This document shows, in pieces, positions 1 to 6,603 of a DNA stretch of 11,087 nt (its first letter is position 1; every line of letters begins with the position of its first letter). The translations under genes were made by a program, and so were the position numbers. Source of the DNA: Rhizobiaceae bacterium (GTDB lineage: Bacteria > Pseudomonadota > Alphaproteobacteria > Rhizobiales > Rhizobiaceae); NCBI GenBank assembly GCA_014380965.1, contig JACMIV010000169.1:1-11087 (forward strand), written 5' to 3'. The notes under the pieces were generated by a model. That model saw nothing but the letters and a program-made list of their open reading frames with translations. It made no database searches and was not told the origin of the DNA.

Positions 1-780
1 GGCGACTTTCTACGTCCCGGCCACATCTTCCCGCTGATCGCGCGCGCCGGCGGCGTCCTCACGCGCTCGGGCCACACCGAGGCCGGCTGCGATCTCGCCA
101 AGCTCGCCGGACTCGAACCTGCGGGCGTTCTCGCCGAGGTCGTCAACGACGACGGCACCGTCAAGCGCCTCGCCGAACTCATCCCCTTCGCCCGCGAGCA
201 CGGCCTCAAGATCGTCTCGATCGAGGATCTCATCTCTTACCGGGTGCGCCGCGAATCCTTCGTCGCCTGCATCCGGGAGGAGCCGATCACCATCTCAGGG
301 ATGGACGGCACGATCCGCATCTACGAAACGCCGTTCGACGATATGCAGCATGTCGTCGCCGTCTTCGGCGACGTCGCGGGCGGCGAGCGCGTTCCGACCC
401 GCATTCACCGCGAGCAGCCGGTGCTCGACCTCTTCGGCCGCACGACAGGCGCCAAGACCTGGGTCGAGATCGCGGTCGAGACGCTGAAGAGCCACGGTCG
501 CGGAGTGCTGATGCTCTTGCGCCAGCCGAATGTCGACGACTTCGATGGAACGCCCTTCGGCGGCCCGGAGACCTCCCCCGAAGAAGGTCCGCGCGACGGC
601 GAGCGTCATGTGAGCGCACAGAAGCGGATGCACCGGTGGCGCGAGGTCGGCGTCGGGGCTCAGATCCTGCGCGACCTCGACGTGCGCTCGATCTCCGTTC
701 TGGCGACGGCCGAGCGCTCCTATGTCGGCCTGAGCGGGTTTGGGATCGAGGTGGCCGGAACGATCCTCGTCGAGGACTAA
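1..780 (+). CDS. ribB: 3,4-dihydroxy-2-butanone 4-phosphate synthase with a degenerate GTP cyclohydrolase II-like C-terminal domain (5' end missing)
   Basis: The reading frame is open from base 1 to TAA at 778-780, giving 259 residues; the start lies outside the window. Residues 1-80 are the end of a DHBP synthase domain, with the family segment [10 protein letters not shown], then [12 protein letters not shown]. This enzyme converts ribulose 5-phosphate to the four-carbon riboflavin precursor in the cytoplasm. Residues about 92-259 follow the GTP cyclohydrolase II fold (VPTRIH at 131-136, a [10 protein letters not shown] segment, [11 protein letters not shown] near 221-231). The three zinc cysteines expected after the His (an EC element and an RCDC element) are replaced, reading [17 protein letters not shown]. 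The EGRGIGL-type segment after the RQ is also lost. I infer an active RibB half and a non-catalytic cyclohydrolase half. Such RibB fusions are common in alphaproteobacteria. The next gene converges on it, 19 bases away. Confidence 0.9.
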   Translation, partial: GDFLRPGHIFPLIARAGGVLTRSGHTEAGCDLAKLAGLEPAGVLAEVVNDDGTVKRLAELIPFAREHGLKIVSIEDLISYRVRRESFVACIREEPITISGMDGTIRIYETPFDDMQHVVAVFGDVAGGERVPTRIHREQPVLDLFGRTTGAKTWVEIAVETLKSHGRGVLMLLRQPNVDDFDGTPFGGPETSPEEGPRDGERHVSAQKRMHRWREVGVGAQILRDLDVRSISVLATAERSYVGLSGFGIEVAGTILVED

Positions 781-799
781 AACCCGGAACGCGCCTCGC

Positions 800-1384
800 C
801 TATTGCGTCGCCGGCCCGAAGTCGGGCGTGCTCATGGACACGGCCGGGAAGGTCCGCGTCATCGCGTTCGCCCGCGCGTCGATCTCGGCGACGTCGGGAT
901 CGGTCTCCTCGATCCAGCGGAGCATCTCGGCATAGTCGCAGCTGTCCATGCTGGTCGAAAGTCCGATCGTCTCGCCTGCTGTCAGGCTCTCGGCGCCCGG
1001 CACGGACAGGGCTGAGGCGAGCACCGTCCAGTTCGGCCCGAAGGTTCGAACCGCAAGATACATCGTTCCCGCGCGAACGGAGGAGACGCCGCCGAGGAGG
1101 CAGCCCTCGTGGAACATGCGATGGACGTCCTGCGACGGGCGCGTGCGCACGACGCAGAAATGATCGTGAACGACGGAGGCCCGTCGGTAGTCGCCGACGA
1201 AGGGTGGGCCGAAGGACCAGAAGACCTGAGGAATGGAAGCTCCGTTCACGACGGTTCCGGCCGGTACCTCCCAGGTGAAGCCGCCGTCGTCGACGAAGGC
1301 GAAGGGCCGGAGCAGTTGCATGTCCCGGTCGTCGCCGCGATGCGAGAGCCATCGGACCTCGATGTCACCTATAAAGGCCGCCAT
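800..1384 (-). CDS. DUF1353 family protein of unknown function
   Basis: This 194-residue protein carries the DUF1353 signature: NGASIPQVFWSFGPPF at about 47-62, then YRRASVVHDHFC at about 66-77, and VHRMFHEGCLLGGVSS followed by MYLAVRTFGPNW at about 87-119. The function of the family is not known; members occur in bacterial and phage genomes. The conserved His/Asp cluster (HDHFC) could be a metal or catalytic site, but that is a guess. The start at 1384 is supported by GGAGG eight bases upstream. There is no signal peptide or membrane segment. It stands alone: its 3' end converges on ribB, and 98 bases separate its start from the end of the peptidase gene behind it, so it probably has its own promoter. 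No clear terminator stem is visible in the 19 bases shared with ribB. Confidence 0.85.
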   Translation of the reverse strand: MAAFIGDIEVRWLSHRGDDRDMQLLRPFAFVDDGGFTWEVPAGTVVNGASIPQVFWSFGPPFVGDYRRASVVHDHFCVVRTRPSQDVHRMFHEGCLLGGVSSVRAGTMYLAVRTFGPNWTVLASALSVPGAESLTAGETIGLSTSMDSCDYAEMLRWIEETDPDVAEIDARANAMTRTFPAVSMSTPDFGPATQ

Positions 1385-1482
1385 CTCGCATTCCTCCGAA
1401 ATTCCGCAACGTCATTTCGGTACTATGCCGCAACCGTACAGTCTTCGGAAGATGCAATCTCAAGGTTGCAGCGGGTGCCCTT

Positions 1483-2637
1483 CTATTCCGCCGGATCGCT
1501 CTCCTGATCCAGCTCCTGGTGCGCCTCGGCGAGGGGCTGGCGGGTGAAGCCCTTCAGCCCGGCATGGATGTTTCGGTCCCGCTCGATCTCGACCGGGGAG
1601 GTGGCGTAGGCCGTCACAAGCTCGGCGAGCGATCGCAGGGCGTGGACATGGATGCGCTCCCAGCCGTGAGAGGCGTCGACCCCGAAGGTGATGAGGGCGG
1701 TCCGCACGTCGTGGCCGGCCTCGAGCGCCGAGGCCGAATCCGAGCGGTAGTAGCGGAAGACGTCCTTCTGGTAGCGGATCTCCTCCTCCTTGCAGAGGCG
1801 GACGAGCTTCTTCGTCAAGTGATAGTCGAATGGGCCGGTCTGGTCGGCCATGGCGATGGTGACGCCGAACTCCGAGGAGTTCTGCCCGGGCGCCGACGTT
1901 CCGTTGTCGATCGCCACCATCGAGGCGATGTCGGGGGTGAGGATCGAGGCCGCGCCGACGCCGACCTCTTCCGCGATCGTGAACAGCCAGTGGATGTCGA
2001 CGGGCGTCGCCGTCCCGTGACGTTCCAGCGCCTCGACGGCGGCGAGCATCACCGCGACGCCGGCCTTGTTGTCGAGATGACGCGAAACGATAAAGCCGTT
2101 GTCGAGAAACTCCGGCTGCGGATCGATGGCGATGGTGTCGCCGATCTCGATCCCGAGCTTTTCCGTCTCGGCCTTCGAGCGCGACAACGCGTCGACGCGC
2201 AGTTCGACATAGGGCCAGCCGGTCGGCTGCGTGTCGATCTCCTCGTTGAACGTGTGGCCGGAGGCCTTGAGCGGCAGGATCGTCCCGCGATAGGCGCCGG
2301 CTTCGGAAAAGATCGTCGCCCGCGCGCCGGCCGCGAAGCGCGCCGACCAGGTGCCGATCGGCACGAGCTCCAGACGCCCGTTCGGCTTCAACGCCTTCAC
2401 CTGAGCGCCGAGCGTGTCGACATGGCTGACGATCGCCCGCGCCGAGGCGCGGCGTGAGCCCTGCCGAAGCGCCTGGATGGCGCCGCGACGCGTCAGTTCG
2501 ACTGTGAGGCCGAGGCGTTCGAGCTCCTTGGACACGTGCCGGACGATCGTGTCGGTATAGCCGGTCGGGCTCGGGATCCTCAGCAGCGCCTGCAGCTGCT
2601 CGGTGAGGTATGCGATGTCGATGTCAAGCTTTGGCAA
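1483..2637 (-). CDS. M42-family peptidase of the osmoprotectant NAGGN system
   Basis: I place the start at the TTG at 2635-2637, giving 384 residues. GGAGAGG stands about eight bases upstream, and similarity to the family begins here (LPKLDIDIAYLTEQLQALL). The frame stays open further upstream only because it overlaps ngg. The protein has the dinuclear-metal aminopeptidase layout of M42/M28 enzymes: His72 and Asp74 in SHVDTLG, Asp189 in RHLDNKAG, Glu223-Glu224 in AEEVG, Asp244 in AIDNG and His324 in DASHGWER. All expected ligands and the catalytic Glu are present, so it should be active. It is cytoplasmic, with no signal peptide. It overlaps the end of ngg by 14 bases, implying translational coupling. 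Its role in the NAGGN pathway is not settled; turnover of the dipeptide amide or removal of a by-product are the obvious options. Confidence 0.9.
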   Translation of the reverse strand: MPKLDIDIAYLTEQLQALLRIPSPTGYTDTIVRHVSKELERLGLTVELTRRGAIQALRQGSRRASARAIVSHVDTLGAQVKALKPNGRLELVPIGTWSARFAAGARATIFSEAGAYRGTILPLKASGHTFNEEIDTQPTGWPYVELRVDALSRSKAETEKLGIEIGDTIAIDPQPEFLDNGFIVSRHLDNKAGVAVMLAAVEALERHGTATPVDIHWLFTIAEEVGVGAASILTPDIASMVAIDNGTSAPGQNSSEFGVTIAMADQTGPFDYHLTKKLVRLCKEEEIRYQKDVFRYYRSDSASALEAGHDVRTALITFGVDASHGWERIHVHALRSLAELVTAYATSPVEIERDRNIHAGLKGFTRQPLAEAHQELDQESDPAE

Positions 2638-4369
2638 GGGACGCGCCTCTCCGCCTCGTTCGACGGGCCGCCCTGACCGAGGCCGGCACTGATAAGGGGA
2701 ACAGGAGATCCACAAAGCGCTCGGCCGTCGGCTGCGGCTCGTGATTGGCAAGACCCGGGCGTTCGTTCGCCTCGATGAAGACGTAGGTCGGCTCGAGCGG
2801 GCTCGCGACCATGAAATCGATGCCGCAAACGGGAATGTCGATGGCACGCGCTGCAGCGACCGCAGCTTCGACCAGCCGGGGGTGAACCTCGCCGGTCACG
2901 TCGTGAATCGTGCCGCCGGCGTGGAGATTGGCGGTCTTGCGCACCGTCAGCCGCTCGCCCTCGCCGAGGACATCATCCAGCGAGAACCCCGCCTGTCCGA
3001 TACAGCGCTTCGTCTCCCCGTCCAGCGGGATGCGGCTCTCGCCTCCCGTCGCCGCGGCCCGGCGACGGGATTGGTGCTCGATGAGGTCGCGGATGGACTT
3101 GATCCCGTCGCCGATGACGGTCGGCGGCTTGCGGAGCGCGGCCGCGACGAGCCGGAAGTCGATGACGACGAGGCGCAGATCCTCGCCCTCGAAGCAGGCT
3201 TCGATCAGCACCCGTTCGGACTGCTCGCGCGCGACCGCGATCGCCGCATGGGCCTCCTCGATCGTCTCGATCCCTACGGCGACGCCCCGGCCCTGCTCGC
3301 CGCGCGCGGGCTTCACCACGATCTTCCCGTGTTTCCCGATGAAGGCTTCGAGCGCCGCGTCGTCGCCGGCCTCCATCTGCTCGGGAACGACGACGCCCGC
3401 CGCTTCCACCAGGCGCCGCGTCACCGCCTTGTCGTCGCAGATGGAGACCGCGACGCCGGAGGTCAGCTCCGACAGGCTCTCGCGGCAGTGGATCGAGCGG
3501 CCGCCTTGAGTCAGGCGGAAGAAGCCGCCGGCCGCATCCGTCACCTCGGCGTGGATGCCGCGCCGCAGCGCCTCGTCGACGATGATGCGGGCATAGGGGT
3601 TGAGGTCGTCGAAGGCATCCGCCCTGCCGATGAAGAGCTTCTCGTTGATCTCGTTTTTGCGCTTCACCGCAAAGAAGGAAACACGCTTGAAGCCGAGCTT
3701 TTCGTAGAGGCCGATGGCGCTCTCGTTGTCGTGCATGACCGATAGGTCCATGTGAGCGCAGCCGCGTTCCTGGAAATGCTCGGCGAGCCGGTGGACGAGC
3801 GCTGCTCCGACGCCGGGATGCGTCGCCTGCGGATCCACAGCGAGGCACCAGAGCGAGGAGCCGTTTTCGGGATCGGCGAAGGCTTTGGCGTTGTGGACGC
3901 CCATCACGGTACCGACGATCGCGCCCGTCGCCTCGTCCTCCGCCACGTAGTAGGTGAGCGCCCGGCTGTCTCGGTTCGACCAGCAGAAGCTGGGGTTCAC
4001 CTCCACCATGCCGCGGCCCTGGTAAAGCCGGTTCACCTCGCCGGCGTCCTCTTCCGTCGCGAGCCGGCGGACGAAGAAGCCTCGCCTTTGCCCCGGCGGC
4101 GGCGCATAGGCGGACAGGTCGAGCCGATACGTGTGCGACGGGTCGAGGAAGAGCTCCTGCGGCGCATGGCTGAGAAGGACGTGCGGTTCCGAGACGTAGA
4201 AGGCGATGTCGCGCCGGGCGAAACCCTCGTCGCGCAGGAGCGAGACCAGCGTCTCGGCGCTCTCGAAGGTCTGGCCGAAGACGAGCCGTCCCCAGCCGCA
4301 GTCGATGAAGGCATCCTCGTGGCCGCGTCCGGTAGCGCTCTCGCCCATCGTCGTAACTGTCGCGGTCAT
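2624..4369 (-). CDS. ngg: N-acetylglutaminylglutamine synthetase (GNAT acetyltransferase fused to ATP-grasp ligase)
   Basis: This 581-residue bifunctional enzyme should acetylate glutamine and join it to a second glutamine, giving N-acetylglutaminylglutamine, the precursor of the osmolyte NAGGN. Residues about 20-95 are the family's N-terminal region. Residues about 98-235 are a GNAT domain, with LAVDPQATHPGVGAALVHRL (acetyl-CoA loop, 176-195) and NESAIGLYEKLGF (215-227). Residues about 305-560 are an ATP-grasp domain, with the glycine-rich loop KPARGEQGRG (353-362), the IEACFEGEDLR segment (389-399) and the metal/ATP site FIEANERPGL (531-540). The start at 4369 is chosen because the asnO stop ends one base before it (TGA-A-ATG); the frame extends upstream only inside asnO. 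The extreme C-terminus is basic (RAARRTRRRG). The gene sits between asnO and the peptidase, the standard order for this system. Confidence 0.95.
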   Translation of the reverse strand: MTATVTTMGESATGRGHEDAFIDCGWGRLVFGQTFESAETLVSLLRDEGFARRDIAFYVSEPHVLLSHAPQELFLDPSHTYRLDLSAYAPPPGQRRGFFVRRLATEEDAGEVNRLYQGRGMVEVNPSFCWSNRDSRALTYYVAEDEATGAIVGTVMGVHNAKAFADPENGSSLWCLAVDPQATHPGVGAALVHRLAEHFQERGCAHMDLSVMHDNESAIGLYEKLGFKRVSFFAVKRKNEINEKLFIGRADAFDDLNPYARIIVDEALRRGIHAEVTDAAGGFFRLTQGGRSIHCRESLSELTSGVAVSICDDKAVTRRLVEAAGVVVPEQMEAGDDAALEAFIGKHGKIVVKPARGEQGRGVAVGIETIEEAHAAIAVAREQSERVLIEACFEGEDLRLVVIDFRLVAAALRKPPTVIGDGIKSIRDLIEHQSRRRAAATGGESRIPLDGETKRCIGQAGFSLDDVLGEGERLTVRKTANLHAGGTIHDVTGEVHPRLVEAAVAAARAIDIPVCGIDFMVASPLEPTYVFIEANERPGLANHEPQPTAERFVDLLFPLSVPASVRAARRTRRRGASLAKA

Positions 4370-4370
4370 T

Positions 4371-6146
4371 TCAGACCCCCTGCGCCTGCAGCCAGGTTTC
4401 GAGCAGCGCCACTTGCCACAGCTCCGAGCCGCGCAGCGGTGTGATGTGCCCCTTCGGATCCGAGAAGAGCGTTTCGAGGTAGTTCTCCTGAAACAGCCCG
4501 CGTTCACGCGCGGCCTGCGAGGTCAGCGTGTCGCGGACCATGTCGAGATAGGGACCGGAGATGTACTTGAGCTGCGGCACCGGAAAATAGCCCTTGGGCC
4601 GGTCGATCACTTCATGTGGAACGACGAGTCTTGCGACCTCCTTCAAGACGCCCTTGCCGCCCTGTTTGAGCTGCTCGGAAGAGGGGATGCGCGCGGCGAG
4701 TTCGGCCAGTTCGTGGTCGAGGAACGGCACCCGCGCCTCGAGCCCCCAGGCCATCGTCATGTTGTCGACGCGCTTCACCGGATCGTCGACGAGCATGATC
4801 TGCGCATCGAGCCGCAGCGCCTTGTTCACCGGGTCGTCCGCTCCGGCCTTGGCGAAATGCGCCGCCACGAAGCCGCTGCTGACGTCGCGGTCCGCCATCC
4901 AGTCCGGCGAGAGCTGGCGCGACAGCGTCGCGTGATCGCGGTCGAAGAAGGCCTTGGAATAGGCGCCGAGCGGGTCGGCTGCGCCCGCCATCGCCGGATA
5001 CCAGTGATATCCGGCGAAGACCTCGTCGGCGCCCTGGCCGGACTGCACGACCTTGATGTGCTTGGAGACCTCGCGCGAGAGCAGGTAGAACCCGATATTG
5101 TCGTAGGAGACCATCGGCTCGGACATCGCGCGGATCGCGCCCGGCAAATGTTCCATCAGTTCGGAGCCCGGCACGAAGATCTTGTGGTGATGTGTGGCGT
5201 ATTTCGCGGCTATCAGATCGGAGTAGACGAACTCGTCGCCTTTCTCGCCGTTGGCTTCCTCGAAGCCGATCGAGAAGGTCGAAAGGCCGGTCTGCCCCAT
5301 TTCCGCAAGCAGCCCGACCAGCAGCGAAGAGTCGACGCCGCCCGAGAGGAGCACGCCGACCGGCACATCGGCCACCATGCGCCGACCCACCGCCGTCTTC
5401 AGCGAAGCCAGCACTGCATCGCGCCAGTCGTCGGCCGTCATCTGCACTTCGCCAGCGCGGAGGCCGAAGGGCGGCGCCCAGAACACCTCGTCGACGAAGG
5501 ACCCGTCGGCCTCGATCGTCCTCACCGTCGCGGGCGGCAGCTTTCGAACGCCCTCGAGGATCGTCATCGGCGCCGGGACGACCGCGTGAAAGGTCATGTA
5601 GTGGTGCAGCGCCTCGCGGTCGATCGCAGTGTCGACGTCGCCGGTCGCAAGGATCGCCGGCAACGAGGAGGCGAAATAGAGCCGCTTCTCGTTCTGCGCG
5701 ATGTAAAGGGGCTTGATGCCGAACCGGTCGCGCGCAAGCGTCACCCGGCCCGTCTCGCGCTCGTGGATCGCGAAGGCGAACATGCCCATGAAACGCTTGA
5801 CGCAGTCCTTCCCCCAGGCGTGGAAAGCCTTGACGATGACCTCCGTGTCGCCGATGGAAAAGAATCGGTAGCCCATGCCCTGAAGCTCGGCCCGCAGCTC
5901 CGGATAGTTATAGATGCAGCCGTTGAAGGCGATGGCGAGCCCAAGCTCGGGGTCGACCATCGGTTGCTCGGCCTTGTCCGACAGATCGATGATCTTCAGC
6001 CGCCGATGCCCAAGCCCTACTCGCCCGCGCATCACTTGGCCCCCGCCGTCCGGCCCGCGGGGGCTGAGGCAATCCCCCATCCGCTGGACCCGCTCCGGCG
6101 ACGCAGACTGGCCGTCGAACCGGATTTCGCCGCAGAGTCCGCACAT
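4371..6146 (-). CDS. asnO: N-acetylglutaminylglutamine amidotransferase (asparagine synthetase-like)
   Basis: This 591-residue class II glutamine amidotransferase resembles asparagine synthetase B. It should convert N-acetylglutaminylglutamine to its amide (NAGGN), a dipeptide osmolyte that accumulates under osmotic stress in rhizobia and pseudomonads. Cys2, exposed after removal of Met1, is the glutaminase nucleophile (MCGLCGEI). SPRGPDGGG (28-36) and NGCIYNYPELR (75-85) belong to the N-terminal glutaminase domain. The synthetase domain carries the pyrophosphate loop SGGVDSS (268-274) and the later SGQGADEVFAGYHWY segment. The neighbouring ngg and M42 peptidase separate it from ordinary asnB. 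The start at 6146 has GAGGA eight bases upstream and gives the required Met-Cys. It is the first gene of the operon; 457 bases without an intact gene lie upstream. Confidence 0.95.
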   Translation of the reverse strand: MCGLCGEIRFDGQSASPERVQRMGDCLSPRGPDGGGQVMRGRVGLGHRRLKIIDLSDKAEQPMVDPELGLAIAFNGCIYNYPELRAELQGMGYRFFSIGDTEVIVKAFHAWGKDCVKRFMGMFAFAIHERETGRVTLARDRFGIKPLYIAQNEKRLYFASSLPAILATGDVDTAIDREALHHYMTFHAVVPAPMTILEGVRKLPPATVRTIEADGSFVDEVFWAPPFGLRAGEVQMTADDWRDAVLASLKTAVGRRMVADVPVGVLLSGGVDSSLLVGLLAEMGQTGLSTFSIGFEEANGEKGDEFVYSDLIAAKYATHHHKIFVPGSELMEHLPGAIRAMSEPMVSYDNIGFYLLSREVSKHIKVVQSGQGADEVFAGYHWYPAMAGAADPLGAYSKAFFDRDHATLSRQLSPDWMADRDVSSGFVAAHFAKAGADDPVNKALRLDAQIMLVDDPVKRVDNMTMAWGLEARVPFLDHELAELAARIPSSEQLKQGGKGVLKEVARLVVPHEVIDRPKGYFPVPQLKYISGPYLDMVRDTLTSQAARERGLFQENYLETLFSDPKGHITPLRGSELWQVALLETWLQAQGV

Positions 6147-6184
6147 GGGTCATTCCTCAGAGGGTCGTTTTCAGGCTTTGCTAA

Positions 6185-6232
6185 CGCGGCCATATAGGCG
6201 GATGCGTCGGCCGAGAAACCGCGGGGCGTCAA
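6185..6232 (-). promoter_or_regulatory. Candidate promoter of the asnO-ngg-peptidase operon
   Basis: On the minus strand there is a CTATAT box (6192-6197), which matches the rhizobial -10 consensus and would give a leader of roughly 40 bases before asnO. A CTTGAC box (6228-6233) matches the rhizobial -35 consensus, but it lies 30 bases from the -10 box instead of about 17. No good -35 stands at the normal distance. Either the promoter needs an activator, as would suit osmotic control, or the two boxes belong to different promoters or are chance matches. Confidence 0.3.
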
Positions 6233-6245
6233 GTATCTCCCGCGG
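6219..6245. repeat. GC-rich inverted repeat upstream of asnO
   Basis: CCGCGGG at 6219-6225 pairs perfectly with CCCGCGG at 6239-6245 across a 13-base loop. On the minus strand the loop contains the CTTGAC box. It may be a regulator site or a short hairpin. No T-run follows on either strand, so it is not a typical terminator. Confidence 0.4.
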
Positions 6246-6375
6246 CGCAGCATGTCTGACGCCACACGAACTTTAGATCGCAAGGTCGGTCCAACGCAAA
6301 GTCGAGGTCGGCGAAATCCATCTCGTGCTTGTCGATATTCACCAGCTGCTTCGGTTCGTCCTAGACAATCCTCAT
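6229..6375 (-). pseudogene. brnT: Decayed brnT-like toxin gene with an amber codon at its conserved Trp
   Basis: Reading from ATG at 6373-6375, the minus strand gives MRIV, then TAG (6361-6363), then DEPKQLVNIDKHEMDFADLD. The BrnT (DUF497) N-terminus normally reads like I-W-D-E-x-K-x3-N-x2-KHG-x-D-F-A-D. The pattern fits throughout if the TAG replaces the Trp codon TGG, a one-base change. The Gly after KH is also changed, to Glu. After about residue 29 the likeness ends. The frame closes with TGA at 6229-6231 after 48 codons, against about 90 in intact family members, so the central part of the toxin fold is missing. No brnA-like antitoxin follows; asnO comes next. The assignment rests on motif recognition, not on a search. 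Confidence 0.6.
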
Positions 6376-6378
6376 GAA

Positions 6379-6390
6379 CTGTAGCGACAG
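6379..6390. promoter_or_regulatory. Palindrome CTGT-AGCG-ACAG, candidate operator
   Basis: An inverted repeat of four base pairs around a four-base centre lies directly upstream of the brnT-like ATG (minus strand). It resembles the second palindrome 34 bases away and may be a degenerate copy of the same regulator site. Toxin-antitoxin operons, including brnTA, are usually autoregulated at such sites. Confidence 0.35.
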
Positions 6391-6413
6391 GATAAGAATA
6401 AGAAGCACAATCC

Positions 6414-6423
6414 TGTAGCTACA
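6414..6423. promoter_or_regulatory. Perfect 10-bp palindrome TGTAGCTACA, candidate operator
   Basis: This perfect palindrome lies between the divergent brnT-like and HTH-like fragments, 34 bases centre to centre from the related palindrome at 6379-6390. Its position and spacing suit a relic of an autoregulatory toxin-antitoxin promoter. The cognate regulator is not identifiable in the window unless it is the decayed HTH protein itself. Confidence 0.4.
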
Positions 6424-6436
6424 AGAAGCGCGCCAC

Positions 6437-6586
6437 ATGAGGACCCGCAAACGATCGATCGCGTCCGAATACGGCTTCACCCTCGGACGAAGTCGGAATT
6501 GGGAACAGGGGCGGTCAATGCTCGGCAAACCTCACCGACTCCGCCTCGAGGTCATCGACCAGGAGCCCGACGTACCGCTGCCGCCG
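6437..6586 (+). pseudogene. Truncated HTH (XRE/YiaG-like) antitoxin remnant
   Basis: The plus strand encodes IASEYGFTLGRSRNWEQGRS and, shortly after, LEVIDQEPDV. This is the second half of small XRE-type antitoxins, whose pattern is F-A-x-R-F-G-F-x-L-G-x-x-R-x-WEQGRR-x-P, then x-V-I-x-x-EP. The Pro after WEQGR is replaced and the usual first helices are missing: only MRTRKRS precedes, and a TAG lies in frame at 6416-6418. The frame runs on past the likeness into antisense of the oxidoreductase gene, to 6775. There is no good ribosome-binding site. I therefore call it a 5'-truncated relic, not a working gene. It faces away from the brnT-like relic, with palindromes between them. Confidence 0.5.
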
Positions 6587-6603
6587 AATGAGGCGCCGAT
6601 GCC

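Larger units (their letters stand above)
6147..6603. other. Gene-free stretch between the two minus-strand operons
   Basis: No intact gene is present in these 457 bases. The asnO-proximal part (to about 6245) holds the ribosome-binding site, a -10-like box and a GC-rich inverted repeat. The middle and distal parts hold two divergent, decayed toxin-antitoxin fragments with palindromes between them (6379-6423). Around 6380-6425 the base composition is visibly AT-richer than in the flanking operons, which fits foreign origin. No convincing rho-independent terminator follows the oxidoreductase gene that ends at 6604. Confidence 0.7.

Noticed and set aside
777..1352. Alternative minus-strand frame overlapping the DUF1353 gene
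   Set aside because: It is Arg-rich without motifs, whereas the neighbouring frame shows the complete DUF1353 signature and a strong ribosome-binding site.
1443..1475. Possible terminator or stem downstream of the peptidase gene (TGCAA/TTGCA)
   Set aside because: The stem has only five base pairs with an eight-base loop and no following T-run.
2741..3745. Long plus-strand open frame of 334 codons opposite ngg
   Set aside because: It is antisense to a gene with full catalytic motifs, is very rich in Asp/Arg/Ala/Val, shows no domain, and reflects GC-rich codon bias on the other strand.
4206..6197. Plus-strand open frame of 663 codons opposite asnO
   Set aside because: It is antisense to asnO; its composition is typical of a mirror frame and no motif is present.
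6260..6275. A GG-N10-GC pattern on the minus strand (TGGC...TGCT) resembling a sigma-54 promoter upstream of asnO
   Set aside because: Only the GG and GC dinucleotides and their spacing fit; several other consensus positions are wrong, and no enhancer site is visible.
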